From RGIG1681 sp045594425 (GTDB lineage: Bacteria; Bacillota; Clostridia; Christensenellales; UBA1242), in contig JAZNYK010000016.1 in assembly GCA_045594425.1 (NCBI GenBank), forward strand, positions 1 to 64,000: a stretch of DNA of 64,000 nucleotides. Reading direction: 5' to 3'. The position numbers and the translations under genes were made by a program. The notes beneath the pieces are model-generated. The model did not search any database. It saw only the letters and a list, made by a program, of their open reading frames with translations, and had not been told where the DNA came from. Shown piece by piece: positions 42,147 through 51,074 of the stretch. Numbering within the stretch: the first letter of the stretch is position 1; every line of letters starts with the position of its first letter.

Positions 42147-42881
42147 TTAGTTGAGCCCCAAATTTTTGCTAACTGTCACAAGTTGAAATCCTCGTTTTTT
42201 TGAGTGTTCAATTATATTTGAAAGTGCTTCAACTGTGTTTGCTGTTGGATGCATCAAAATCAGGTCACCACCACACATATTTGTTGTTGCTCGATTAAAA
42301 ATTAAACTGGTGTTTTTATCTCGCCAATCAATGGTGTCACGTGTCCACATAATAGTTTTGTAACCCAAAAACCTCGCCGCTTTTGTTGTGTGTTTTGAAT
42401 ACGACCCACCTGGCGGTGCAAACAAATTCATATCTTCACCAATAATGTGCTTAACTATCTCATGACAGGTTTGAATTTCTGTTAAATTGTTTTCATATGA
42501 AATTTTTCCATGTTCTTTGTGATTTGTTCCATGGCTTGCAATCTCATGTCCTGCTTCATACATTCTTTTTAGCAGTTCTTGATTATCTTTTGCCCAAGAA
42601 CCACCAATAAAAAATGTTGTTTTTATATCATACTTTTGAAATATTTCCAACATTTGCTCAACATATTCAGTTCCCCAATAAACATTAATCATCAAACTCA
42701 CATAATTTGAATTTTTATCACCAGCATAAATTGTTCCGTTATACTCACTGTTTGAAACTGCCAAAACTTCTTTTTGTTTATCCGCAAAAAAATATATAAA
42801 GCCAAACATTATAACCATGCAAACTATAAGCAAATTGCAAACAATGTGAATAAAAACTTTTTCCTTTTTTAATTTCATCAT
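42147..42881 (-). CDS. ylxY: YlxY-type polysaccharide deacetylase family protein
   Basis: A 244-residue NodB-fold protein with an N-terminal membrane anchor (about 10-32). Motif 1 is MINVYWG instead of TFDD; this Asp-to-Asn change is usual in the YlxY sporulation subfamily. Motif 2 is SHGTNHKEHG, then APPGGSYS, WTRDTIDW and LMHP. The order rpsO-pnp-ylxY matches B. subtilis. The ATG at 42879-42881 has no Shine-Dalgarno site; CATACACT lies five bases upstream and resembles a sigma-E -10 element. The longer TTG frame would begin inside the pnp terminator. Confidence 0.82.
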   Translation of the reverse strand: MMKLKKEKVFIHIVCNLLIVCMVIMFGFIYFFADKQKEVLAVSNSEYNGTIYAGDKNSNYVSLMINVYWGTEYVEQMLEIFQKYDIKTTFFIGGSWAKDNQELLKRMYEAGHEIASHGTNHKEHGKISYENNLTEIQTCHEIVKHIIGEDMNLFAPPGGSYSKHTTKAARFLGYKTIMWTRDTIDWRDKNTSLIFNRATTNMCGGDLILMHPTANTVEALSNIIEHSKKRGFQLVTVSKNLGLN

Positions 42882-42910
42882 ATTAAAGTGTATGTTAGAA
42901 ATTTTAAAAT

Positions 42911-42940
42911 AATAAAAAACCTGCAAATTTTTGCAGGTTT
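42911..42940 (-). terminator. terminator of rpsO-pnp
   Basis: AACCTGCAA (42918-42926) / TTGCAGGTT (42931-42939) with a T run on the - strand, just after the pnp stop. Confidence 0.88.
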
Positions 42941-42952
42941 AATTTTTGAATA

Positions 42953-45049
42953 TTAGAGTTTTTTGATAAGTTTAAGGTCAACTCTGCCTTTTTCGTCAAC
43001 TTTAATAACTTCAACTTCAACTTTGTCGCCAATTTTAACGACATCTTCAACTCTTTCAACTCTCTTTGTTGAAAGTTTTGAAATGTGAATCATACCATCA
43101 CAAGCAGAAGAGATTTCAACAAACGCACCAAATTGCATAAGTCTAACAACAGTACCTGTGTATCTTTCGCCAACTTCAGGAACAAATACGATATCTTCAA
43201 TGATTGCTTTTGCAGCGTTGCAATCTTCAATATTTGCTGAAGAAATCATAACTGTGCCATCATCTTCAATATCAATTTTAACGCCAGTTTTTTCAATGAT
43301 TTTATTGATTGTTTTTCCACCTTGACCAATAACTTCACCAATCTTTTCTGGGTTAATCTTAAATGTGATAATCTTTGGAGCATATTCACTCAAATGGTCT
43401 CTTGGTTCTGCAATAACTGCAAGCATTTTTTCCAAAATTTCCATTCTGCCTTCATTTGCTTGAGTAAGAGCGGTTGTTAAGATTGACTCGTCAATACCTT
43501 TGATTTTGATATCCATTTGAATTGCTGTGATACCATTTTTAGTTCCAGCAACTTTGAAATCCATGTCACCATAGAAATCTTCAAGACCTTGAATATCTGT
43601 TAAAACAACAACTTTGCCTGATGCTTCATCTTTAATAAGACCCATAGCAACACCAGAAACAGGTGCTTTGATTGGAACACCAGCATCCATAAGTGAAAGT
43701 GTTGAGCCACAAACACTTGCCATTGAAGATGAACCATTTGAAGAAAGAACTTCAGAAACCAAACGAAGAGCGTATGGGAATTCTTCTTCTGATGGAATCA
43801 CTGGGACAAGAGCACGTTCTGCAAGTGCACCATGACCAATTTCACGGCGTCCTGGTGAACGAAGACTTCTTGCTTCACCGGTTGCATAAGGAGGCATATT
43901 GTATTGGTGAATATATCTCTTATATGCATTTTCTTCATCATCCAAACCATCAACTCTTTGTGCTTCAGAAATTGTTGCAAGTGTCAAACAGTTAAGAACT
44001 TGTGTTTCACCACGAGTGAACACGCCTGAACCATGAACTCTTGGAAGTGCACCAACTTCACACCAGATTGGTCTGATTTCTTTTGTTGTTCTGCCATCAG
44101 GACGGATGCCTGTTGAAAGAATATTTCTTCTTGTGATTTCTTTTTGCATTTTGTAAAGAAGTTCAGCAACTTCTTGTTCTCTGTCTTCATACTTTTCAGC
44201 AAAATGTTCTTTACATTCATTTACAACAGCAGCAATTCTTTCATTGTAAGCAACTTTATCAGCAAGTGGTTCCATTGCCTTTTCAAGATTTGCTGTAACA
44301 TATTCACGAACATCTTTTTCAACATCTTCACCAATATGGAAGAGTTCAACTTCTTTCTTTGGTTTTCCAACTTCTTTTGCGATGTCTTCAATAAACTTAA
44401 CAATTTCTTTGATGTATCCATGAGCATACATAATACCATCACGCATAAGTTCAAGCGAAACTTCTTTTGCACCTGCTTCAACCATCATGATTGCTTCACT
44501 TGTTCCCGCAACAGTAACGTGCATTAAACTCTTCTCACTTTCTTCAGCAGTTGGGTTGATAACATATTTTCCATCAACATAACCAACAACAACTGAACCA
44601 GTTGGTCCGCCAAATGGAATATCTGAAACTGAAAGTGCAACAGAAGAACCAATCATAGCCAAAATTTCTGGTGGATAATCAGGTTCAACTGAAAGTGCTG
44701 TTGCAACAACTGCAACGTCATTATAGAATCCCTTTGGGAATAATGGACGAATTGGTCTATCAATAAGTCTTGAAATCAAGATGGCTTGGTCACTTGCTCT
44801 GCCTTCTCTCTTTTTGTATCCACCTGGGAATTTTCCTACTGAATACATTTTTTCTTCATAGTCAACGCAAAGTGGGAAAAAATCTTGACCTTCTTTTGCT
44901 TTTTCGCTCATTGTAACATTAACCATAACAACAGTGTCACCACATCTAACTCTGCAAGTTCCGTTTGATTGACCACAATATTTGCCTGTTTGAACGTAAA
45001 TGTCTTTGCCTGCTAAACTTAACTTAAATTCTCTTTCTTCACCAAACAT
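42953..45049 (-). CDS. pnp: polyribonucleotide nucleotidyltransferase
   Basis: A 698-residue phosphorolytic 3'-5' exoribonuclease. Two RNase PH-like units are separated by a helical domain (the second shows TGIRPDGRTTKEIRPI and GRREIGHGALAERAL). A KH domain (KIGEVIGQGGKTINKI, about 555-615) and an S1 domain (about 620-695) follow. The length is normal. It is cotranscribed with rpsO, with an intercistronic hairpin at 45086-45103. AGGAG precedes the ATG. Confidence 0.97.
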   Translation of the reverse strand: MFGEEREFKLSLAGKDIYVQTGKYCGQSNGTCRVRCGDTVVMVNVTMSEKAKEGQDFFPLCVDYEEKMYSVGKFPGGYKKREGRASDQAILISRLIDRPIRPLFPKGFYNDVAVVATALSVEPDYPPEILAMIGSSVALSVSDIPFGGPTGSVVVGYVDGKYVINPTAEESEKSLMHVTVAGTSEAIMMVEAGAKEVSLELMRDGIMYAHGYIKEIVKFIEDIAKEVGKPKKEVELFHIGEDVEKDVREYVTANLEKAMEPLADKVAYNERIAAVVNECKEHFAEKYEDREQEVAELLYKMQKEITRRNILSTGIRPDGRTTKEIRPIWCEVGALPRVHGSGVFTRGETQVLNCLTLATISEAQRVDGLDDEENAYKRYIHQYNMPPYATGEARSLRSPGRREIGHGALAERALVPVIPSEEEFPYALRLVSEVLSSNGSSSMASVCGSTLSLMDAGVPIKAPVSGVAMGLIKDEASGKVVVLTDIQGLEDFYGDMDFKVAGTKNGITAIQMDIKIKGIDESILTTALTQANEGRMEILEKMLAVIAEPRDHLSEYAPKIITFKINPEKIGEVIGQGGKTINKIIEKTGVKIDIEDDGTVMISSANIEDCNAAKAIIEDIVFVPEVGERYTGTVVRLMQFGAFVEISSACDGMIHISKLSTKRVERVEDVVKIGDKVEVEVIKVDEKGRVDLKLIKKL

Positions 45050-45085
45050 ATTTTTCTCCTTATTATGTTTAACTTTTAAAAAACG

Positions 45086-45103
45086 GGATGGAAAAAAACA
45101 TCC
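45086..45103 (-). terminator. rpsO-pnp intercistronic hairpin
   Basis: GGATG / CATCC around an 8-base loop, followed by a T run on the - strand. It probably causes partial termination or processing between rpsO and pnp. Confidence 0.55.
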
Positions 45104-45119
45104 ACCCCCTTTTATTAAA

Positions 45120-45383
45120 TTATTTTCTAATTCCTAACTTTTCAATCAAAGTTCTGTATGCTTCGATATCCTTGTTTTTCAAGTATTCAAGAAGACCACG
45201 TCTGCGACCAACAAGTTGCATCAAACCACGTCTTGAGTGGTTGTCTTGTTTGTTTGACTTCAAGTAGTTTGTTAAATTGTTGATTCTTTCTGTCAAAAGA
45301 GCAATTTGAACAAATGGTGAACCTGTGTCATTTTCAGATGTAGCAAAATTCTTGATAATCTCTTGCTTCTTTACTTTATCCAT
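45120..45383 (-). CDS. rpsO: 30S ribosomal protein uS15
   Basis: An 87-residue ribosomal protein at the usual size, with the family landmarks GSPFVQIALLTERIN and LMQLVGRRRGLLEYL. The ATG at 45383 has GGAGG nine bases upstream; the longer frame to 45482 is the leader region. It has its own promoter and an ~80-base leader. Confidence 0.97.
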   Translation of the reverse strand: MDKVKKQEIIKNFATSENDTGSPFVQIALLTERINNLTNYLKSNKQDNHSRRGLMQLVGRRRGLLEYLKNKDIEAYRTLIEKLGIRK

Positions 45384-45466
45384 TAGTTTTTTCCTCCATA
45401 TCATATTTGCCAATTCTTGAGCGCATTGAACCGGAAAAAAGAAATTCAAGTCTCTCGAACGGTAAC
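45384..45466 (-). promoter_or_regulatory. candidate S15 autoregulatory leader
   Basis: An ~80-base untranslated leader between the rpsO promoter and start codon with complementary segments (CTTGAA with TTCAA, CTTGA with TCAAG). Many bacteria control rpsO by S15 binding its own leader. The structure here was not matched to a known class. Confidence 0.4.
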
Positions 45467-45472
45467 GCAAAC

Positions 45473-45501
45473 ATTTTATCATGTAATTTAAAAAATGTAA
45501 A
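45473..45501 (-). promoter_or_regulatory. promoter of rpsO-pnp
   Basis: On the - strand TTTACA (45496-45501) and TAAAAT (45473-45478) with a 17-base spacer. Confidence 0.7.
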
Positions 45502-45535
45502 GGGTTTTTTGTATTTTAATTATATATTTATATAT

Positions 45536-47638
45536 TTAATCAAAATATCTATTGACTGTTCTAACCTCTTTAACTGATTTTATAACTGAAATCAAGTCTT
45601 CAAGTTCAGCATTATTTCTAACTGAAAGACAAAGGTCAAACTCGCAAACATCCTCATTGATTTCTTTTGCCACAATTTTGCTTATGTTAACATTTTGTTT
45701 TGAAATTTTTCCAAGCAATTTTGAACCCAATCCAATACTGTTTTTTGAAACCACTTTAAGGTTAACATCAAAAAGTCTATCAACATTTTTCTTCCAACAA
45801 GCATTAACAAATTTAGTTTCTTCAAATCCTTTTAAATTTAAACAATTTGTTGTGTGAATGGTTATTCCATTTTTTGACCTAACACCAATAATTGGGTCCC
45901 CATAAATTGGACAACAACATTTTGGAATTGATATCAAAACACCTTTTTCGCCCTTGATTTCAACTGGCGAATTTTTTGAAAGACGTCTTTGTCTGTCTTT
46001 TTGCAAAACATAGTTTGTTATTTGATTAACAGTTACACTTTCATAACCAACACTTGCAAACATATCATCAAGGTCTGCAAAGTTAAACGCTTCTTTAATT
46101 TCATCAAAAACTTCAACAACGTCAGAAATAACATGTCGTGATTTTTTGAGTTCTGCCTCAAGTTTTTGTTTACCCTTTTCAATGTTTTCTGGTGTTGTGT
46201 TTCTATTTATAAACTCTCTGATTCTGCGTCTAGCAACAACAGTTTTTACAACAGAAAGCCAATTTCTGCTTGGTGACTTTGGAGTTGGTGAAAGCACAAT
46301 TTCAACAACATCCCCACTTTTTAAAGTTTCACGAAGCGAAGACTTTTTACCATTTATGATAGCAGATAACGCATTATTTCCAATGCTTGTGTGAACAGCA
46401 TATGCAAAGTCTATTGCTGTTGGGTTGCTTGAGTTTACGCAAATTGGTTTCAATTTTGGTGTTAACACCCAAGTTGTGTCTGGCGTTAAACCTGTTTTTA
46501 CAGCATCAATAAACGATGTGGCGGTGCTATAAGAAGTTGTTTCACCTAAAATAATTTCTTTTAAGTTATTATGTTTTTCAAATTTATCTTCAAACTTGAT
46601 ATCGCTATCTTTGTTTTGCCAATAAGACGAAATGCCATACTCACAAGTTTTGTCCATACTTGGAGTTCTAATCATAACTTTAAAGGTAATATCTGCATCT
46701 TCAGAAATTAAAACTGTGTGCAAAGACTGATAGCCATTTGGCTTTGGGTCTGCAATATTATCTTTTATTTGTGAAGGCACAGGCTTGAAAATTTTATGAA
46801 TCAAACCGAGAGCCCTATAGCAATCATCTTCCGTTGGAACGATAACTCTAAACAACATTAAAATAAATGCCTTGCTAATGTCTTTATCTTGATTCATAAG
46901 TTTTTTGTATGCAGAATATGTGTGTTCTGGCCAACCAATAATTTTACAACTAATGCCATTTTCAGTTAAAACCGCATTAAGTTTTTTGTCAATTTCGTCA
47001 ACTTGTTCTTTTCTTTTTGTAAGTTTTCTAACAAGTTCTGTTTTTAACTTTATATATTCTTCTGGATGTAAACACTGAAAAACCAAAGATTGAAGTTCAC
47101 TACGAAGTTTTCTAACCCCAATTCTTTCAGCAATCGGAATAAACAATTCTTGTGTTTCGGTTGCCATTCTAATTTGTTTTTCACGCTTTAAAAACTGTAT
47201 TGTTCTCATGTTATGCAAACGGTCTGCAAGTTTTATAAATATAACTCTTAAATCATTGCCCATTGCAATCAATAAATGCTTAATGCTCTCTTCTTCAGAA
47301 AGATTTTGTGTTTTTAAAGTGATTTCATCAATCTTTGTAACACCATCAACCAGTTTGGCAACAGTTTCACCAAATTTCTTTTTAATTTCTTCAAGTGAAA
47401 CATCTGTGTCTTCAACAACATCATGTAACAAACCTGCCATAATTGTTGAATAGTCCATGTTGTTATCAATCAAAATTTGTGATACGGCAAGTGGGTGTAT
47501 GATATATGGCTCACCACTCTTTCTTGTTACGCCTGCGTGCATTTTGTTTGCAAATTTATATGCCGCAAGAATCTTATCCTTGTTCACAGGATAATTTTCA
47601 TTAACACTTTTTATGAAGTTTTCATCTAATTCTGCCAT
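45536..47638 (-). CDS. relA: bifunctional (p)ppGpp synthetase/hydrolase
   Basis: A 700-residue Rel protein. The hydrolase HD domain is intact (LLHDVVEDT, 71-78). The synthetase domain (about 220-345) includes GWPEHTYSAYKKL and NGYQSLHTVL. A TGS domain (ICVNSSNPTAIDFAYAVH), a Zn-finger/conserved-Cys region (CCCPIYGDPI) and a C-terminal ACT domain complete it. Its length and domain order are normal. It lies three bases after recJ and sets the stringent response. Confidence 0.96.
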   Translation of the reverse strand: MAELDENFIKSVNENYPVNKDKILAAYKFANKMHAGVTRKSGEPYIIHPLAVSQILIDNNMDYSTIMAGLLHDVVEDTDVSLEEIKKKFGETVAKLVDGVTKIDEITLKTQNLSEEESIKHLLIAMGNDLRVIFIKLADRLHNMRTIQFLKREKQIRMATETQELFIPIAERIGVRKLRSELQSLVFQCLHPEEYIKLKTELVRKLTKRKEQVDEIDKKLNAVLTENGISCKIIGWPEHTYSAYKKLMNQDKDISKAFILMLFRVIVPTEDDCYRALGLIHKIFKPVPSQIKDNIADPKPNGYQSLHTVLISEDADITFKVMIRTPSMDKTCEYGISSYWQNKDSDIKFEDKFEKHNNLKEIILGETTSYSTATSFIDAVKTGLTPDTTWVLTPKLKPICVNSSNPTAIDFAYAVHTSIGNNALSAIINGKKSSLRETLKSGDVVEIVLSPTPKSPSRNWLSVVKTVVARRRIREFINRNTTPENIEKGKQKLEAELKKSRHVISDVVEVFDEIKEAFNFADLDDMFASVGYESVTVNQITNYVLQKDRQRRLSKNSPVEIKGEKGVLISIPKCCCPIYGDPIIGVRSKNGITIHTTNCLNLKGFEETKFVNACWKKNVDRLFDVNLKVVSKNSIGLGSKLLGKISKQNVNISKIVAKEINEDVCEFDLCLSVRNNAELEDLISVIKSVKEVRTVNRYFD

Positions 47639-47641
47639 AAT

Positions 47642-49921
47642 CTACTCCACAGCATTAAAGAATTTTGAACTAGAAAGTTCAACTTTTTTTGCTTTTAAAA
47701 TTTTCATACAGTTTAAGACATCATCAAATTCCAAAAAGTTTAATTCCATGAAAACAATCAAACTAAACAGTATTTGAATTGATGATAACGACTTGTCTTT
47801 TATTGCTAATTTTTTAGCAAAATCAATAACATCATTCGCTTTTAACGCCGCAAAGTTGCAAGCGTGTTTATAAACTTGAACACTAACACCCCTATCCTTT
47901 GAAATTTCTTGAAGTAACGATGTTTTTTCAAGTGGTTCAAACACATTCATTTTTTGTGAAAAATAAAGGTGTTCTTCATTAAAATATTTGTGTAAAAAGA
48001 TTATATTTTTATAACCTTTTACATCATCCAATGAATAAACTGGTGATAAAACAACTGCATTTTGAATATTAGGCTTGACAGTTGCTGAAATATATTTTTC
48101 AAGCCCTAAATCTTTAATAATTTCAAGGTCTTTATTTGTTGTTGCAACAACAACTGTGCCATAGGCATTTTCAGCAAATTTTGTTTTTATTATTTCAACT
48201 AAATTTTCTTGCACATGATAGTTATCTTTTTTGTTAAAATCAAAAATAGAATAATACAAATTATAAAGGCTAGCAAGCATATCATTTTCTTCACATCCGG
48301 ATAAGTCTGCATTTAAAATATCAACACCTTTAGCAAGCGCACTAACACTAACCTTGCCTTTATAAGAATTTAGCCCCATATCAAGCAAAAACAATTTTTC
48401 ACTTGCACTTTTGCAAACTCCAGAATATTTGTAATAATTAAACCCGACTATAGGATGGTTATTTTTTGTAAAACATCTATAATGTTTGAAAGCCTTTTCA
48501 CTAATAGGTTCCACAATCATTTCATTTTGTTTGATTGCAAACACCGGTTTTTCATTTTCTGACCCAAATGGTTCAAGAAGATTGACTTGGTTTACAAATC
48601 CTTCTGAAAAATCGTCTTCAGAAATTTCAATATCATAAGTTGAGTTTGTTAACAAAAAGTCTTTTTCAGTTGAAACCTCTTTGATTTTTTCATTTAAAAC
48701 ACGTTTAAATTCATCAAACACTTCAGGCATAATTTCAACACCAACAGCCATTTTATGTCCGCCAAAATTTTCAAGCATATCTGTCATTGTTGAAATAATT
48801 TGATGCAAGTCAATTTTTTCAATACTTCTTCCACTGCCCTTTAATGTTCCATCTTCTGTTTTTGTGAAAATTATGGATGGTTTGTTAAATTCATGACAAA
48901 TTCTTGACGCCAAAATTCCAACTATACCTTCATGGAAATCACCAACAATCAAAACTGATGGTTCGTTTATATCATAGGCCTCTAAACACTTTTCAATAGT
49001 CTTTGACCCTTTGTCAATGCTTGCAAGCCTTAAGTTGTTATCAGTTTCAATTTCAGAGTATTTTTCTTCAAGCAAAGATGCGTCTGTTTCAATTAAAAAT
49101 TCAAAAACTTTGATGGCATTATCCATTCTGCCACAAGCATTAAGTCTTGGAACAATTTTAAAACTAATATCTGTTGAGGTAAGGCTGTCAAGTTCTAACT
49201 TGTTTTTCAAAAAGGTTATACTTGAAAGACAATCACCTTTATTAATTTTATCTATACCAAGTTTAGCAATAACTCTGTTTTCATCAATAAGTGGAACAAT
49301 ATCACCAACAGTTGCAATTGCTGCGATATCTAAATACTTGTTTGCGGTTGTTTTGTCTGAAAGTGCTTCAACAAGTTTCATTGCCACACCCGCACCGCAT
49401 AACGCATCAAATCCATAATTTTTGTTGTTATATTTTGGGTCTAAAATCAAACAATCAGGCACCTCGTCAAGTGGCAAGTGGTGGTCTGTTACAACTATTT
49501 CAATGCCTTCTTGTTTTAAGATTTCAACTTCTTCAACAGCGGTAATTCCAAGGTCTACCGTAATAATAAGGTCTGGAGCATAGTCTACAACAATTTCTTC
49601 TATCGCCTCAACGGAAATTCCGTATCCATTTTCAAATCTGTTCGGAATAAAAACACTAACATCAGCGTTTTGTGATTTTAAATATAAATACAATATGGTG
49701 CTGGCACAAATACCATCTGAATCATAGTCACCATAAACCAAAATTCTTTTATTTTGCGAAACAGCATTTTTTATTTTTGCCACAATTTGGTCAATATTTT
49801 CAAATAAATTTGCATCACGCAAGTCACTTTCAGTTGGATTTAAAAACTTTTCTAAATTAAAATCTTGTTCGCTATGTTTTGACTTTATAAACTCTATAAT
49901 TCTTTCGTCTACTAATTTCAT
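47642..49921 (-). CDS. recJ: single-stranded-DNA-specific exonuclease RecJ
   Basis: A 759-residue 5'-3' ssDNA exonuclease. DHH motifs: VYGDYDSDGICAST, VDLGIT, VTDHHLPL and GAGVAMKL, then the DHHA1 motif GGHKMAVGVEIMP and an OB domain. The ~200-residue C-terminal region, which is Clostridia-like, includes the PVYSLDDVKG segment. ATG at 49921 is preceded by a weak AATAGG; the longer frame to 49975 has none. It is cotranscribed with relA. Confidence 0.93.
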   Translation of the reverse strand: MKLVDERIIEFIKSKHSEQDFNLEKFLNPTESDLRDANLFENIDQIVAKIKNAVSQNKRILVYGDYDSDGICASTILYLYLKSQNADVSVFIPNRFENGYGISVEAIEEIVVDYAPDLIITVDLGITAVEEVEILKQEGIEIVVTDHHLPLDEVPDCLILDPKYNNKNYGFDALCGAGVAMKLVEALSDKTTANKYLDIAAIATVGDIVPLIDENRVIAKLGIDKINKGDCLSSITFLKNKLELDSLTSTDISFKIVPRLNACGRMDNAIKVFEFLIETDASLLEEKYSEIETDNNLRLASIDKGSKTIEKCLEAYDINEPSVLIVGDFHEGIVGILASRICHEFNKPSIIFTKTEDGTLKGSGRSIEKIDLHQIISTMTDMLENFGGHKMAVGVEIMPEVFDEFKRVLNEKIKEVSTEKDFLLTNSTYDIEISEDDFSEGFVNQVNLLEPFGSENEKPVFAIKQNEMIVEPISEKAFKHYRCFTKNNHPIVGFNYYKYSGVCKSASEKLFLLDMGLNSYKGKVSVSALAKGVDILNADLSGCEENDMLASLYNLYYSIFDFNKKDNYHVQENLVEIIKTKFAENAYGTVVVATTNKDLEIIKDLGLEKYISATVKPNIQNAVVLSPVYSLDDVKGYKNIIFLHKYFNEEHLYFSQKMNVFEPLEKTSLLQEISKDRGVSVQVYKHACNFAALKANDVIDFAKKLAIKDKSLSSIQILFSLIVFMELNFLEFDDVLNCMKILKAKKVELSSSKFFNAVE

Positions 49922-50010
49922 AACTAAATACCTATTAATAATAGTGATTTTATCACTATTTATGGTAAATTGCAATCACTCGCAAACCAATTCTAAAGAA
50001 AATATTTTAA

Positions 50011-50047
50011 AAAGAAAAAATGGGCAAAATTTTATTCGCCCATTTTT
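50011..50047 (-). terminator. terminator of secDF
   Basis: AAAAATGGGC (50016-50025) / GCCCATTTTT (50038-50047) with a T run on the - strand after secF. Confidence 0.85.
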
Positions 50048-50053
50048 GTATTA

Positions 50054-51073
50054 TTATTTATTTGTAGTTGTTTGCTTTTTAACTGTGCTTTTTCTTACTT
50101 TTTTCTTAATTTCTTTATTGATTTCATCATTTCTGCTCATAACAGCCATGTGTCTGTAATCTCTAACTTCCAAAAGTGCAGAGTAAACACCAGGGCCAAC
50201 AATAAGAGAAGTGTATGAAGTAACTATAAGTGAAATTATGATATTGATTGCAGTAAATCTAACACTTGTTACTGGAACAATAAACAAGAGCGCAGCAAAA
50301 ATCAAAACTGCAGCAGCAACAAAAGCATAAGGTTTAATAACTTGTGTTTCACATGAAATCATACGTTCTGTTGCAGAAACCTTGTCACCTGTGTGAAGCA
50401 ATGATTCTTCCCTGTTTCTTTCATAAATATGAATAAGCACACCACTCATAACAAGAGTTAAAACAAGCATAATAGCAAGTGATGTTAAATTAAGTTGAAC
50501 TCTTGATAAAATCAAGATTGAAAGATAAACAATAATGTTGTGCAAGAATGCCAAAATAAATGAAATTCCCGCAAAAAGGTCATATCTAATCCAACCCATA
50601 ACAAACAAGCAAATTGCAACAATTCCGATTGCAAGACCCAAGAACAAAATATTTTTTGCCTTGATAACGCTTGTTATGTTGTCAATAGATGAAACCGAAG
50701 CAACGTTAATGCCAAGTTTTTCAGAAACTGCGTTTATAATTTTTGCTTCTGCATCATCAGAAATGTTTGTTTTAGCAATTTTTACAACCAAACATCTTTG
50801 TGTGTATTCTGTTTCGTTTTCACCTGCAATATACTTGTCTTCAACATAACAAGAATCAACGGTATAACCATTGCTTGAAACTGCTTCTTTAACTTTTGAA
50901 ACATAGTCTTTTGAAGATGCATCTGCTGGCATTGTAATTTCAAATTGGCTTCCGCCACCAAGAGTAGGTCCAAAATTCATTCCGAAAAATCCGAAAATAA
51001 ACAAAGAAGTTATAACCAATACACATGAAATAATCATACTAACCAAAAGTGGATACTTTCTAGTTTTTTTCAT
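50054..51073 (-). CDS. secF: protein translocase subunit SecF
   Basis: A 339-residue RND-type membrane protein that with SecD drives late steps of Sec export using the proton gradient. An N-terminal membrane helix precedes a GPTLGGGSQFEITM segment and a periplasmic-type domain. Five further helices include SFILAFLHNIIVYLSILIL. The ATG at 51073 has AAGGAGG nine bases upstream, inside the secD end; the stop and start are separated by only one base. The tail is Lys/Thr-rich. Confidence 0.9.
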   Translation of the reverse strand: MKKTRKYPLLVSMIISCVLVITSLFIFGFFGMNFGPTLGGGSQFEITMPADASSKDYVSKVKEAVSSNGYTVDSCYVEDKYIAGENETEYTQRCLVVKIAKTNISDDAEAKIINAVSEKLGINVASVSSIDNITSVIKAKNILFLGLAIGIVAICLFVMGWIRYDLFAGISFILAFLHNIIVYLSILILSRVQLNLTSLAIMLVLTLVMSGVLIHIYERNREESLLHTGDKVSATERMISCETQVIKPYAFVAAAVLIFAALLFIVPVTSVRFTAINIIISLIVTSYTSLIVGPGVYSALLEVRDYRHMAVMSRNDEINKEIKKKVRKSTVKKQTTTNK

Positions 51074-51074
51074 A

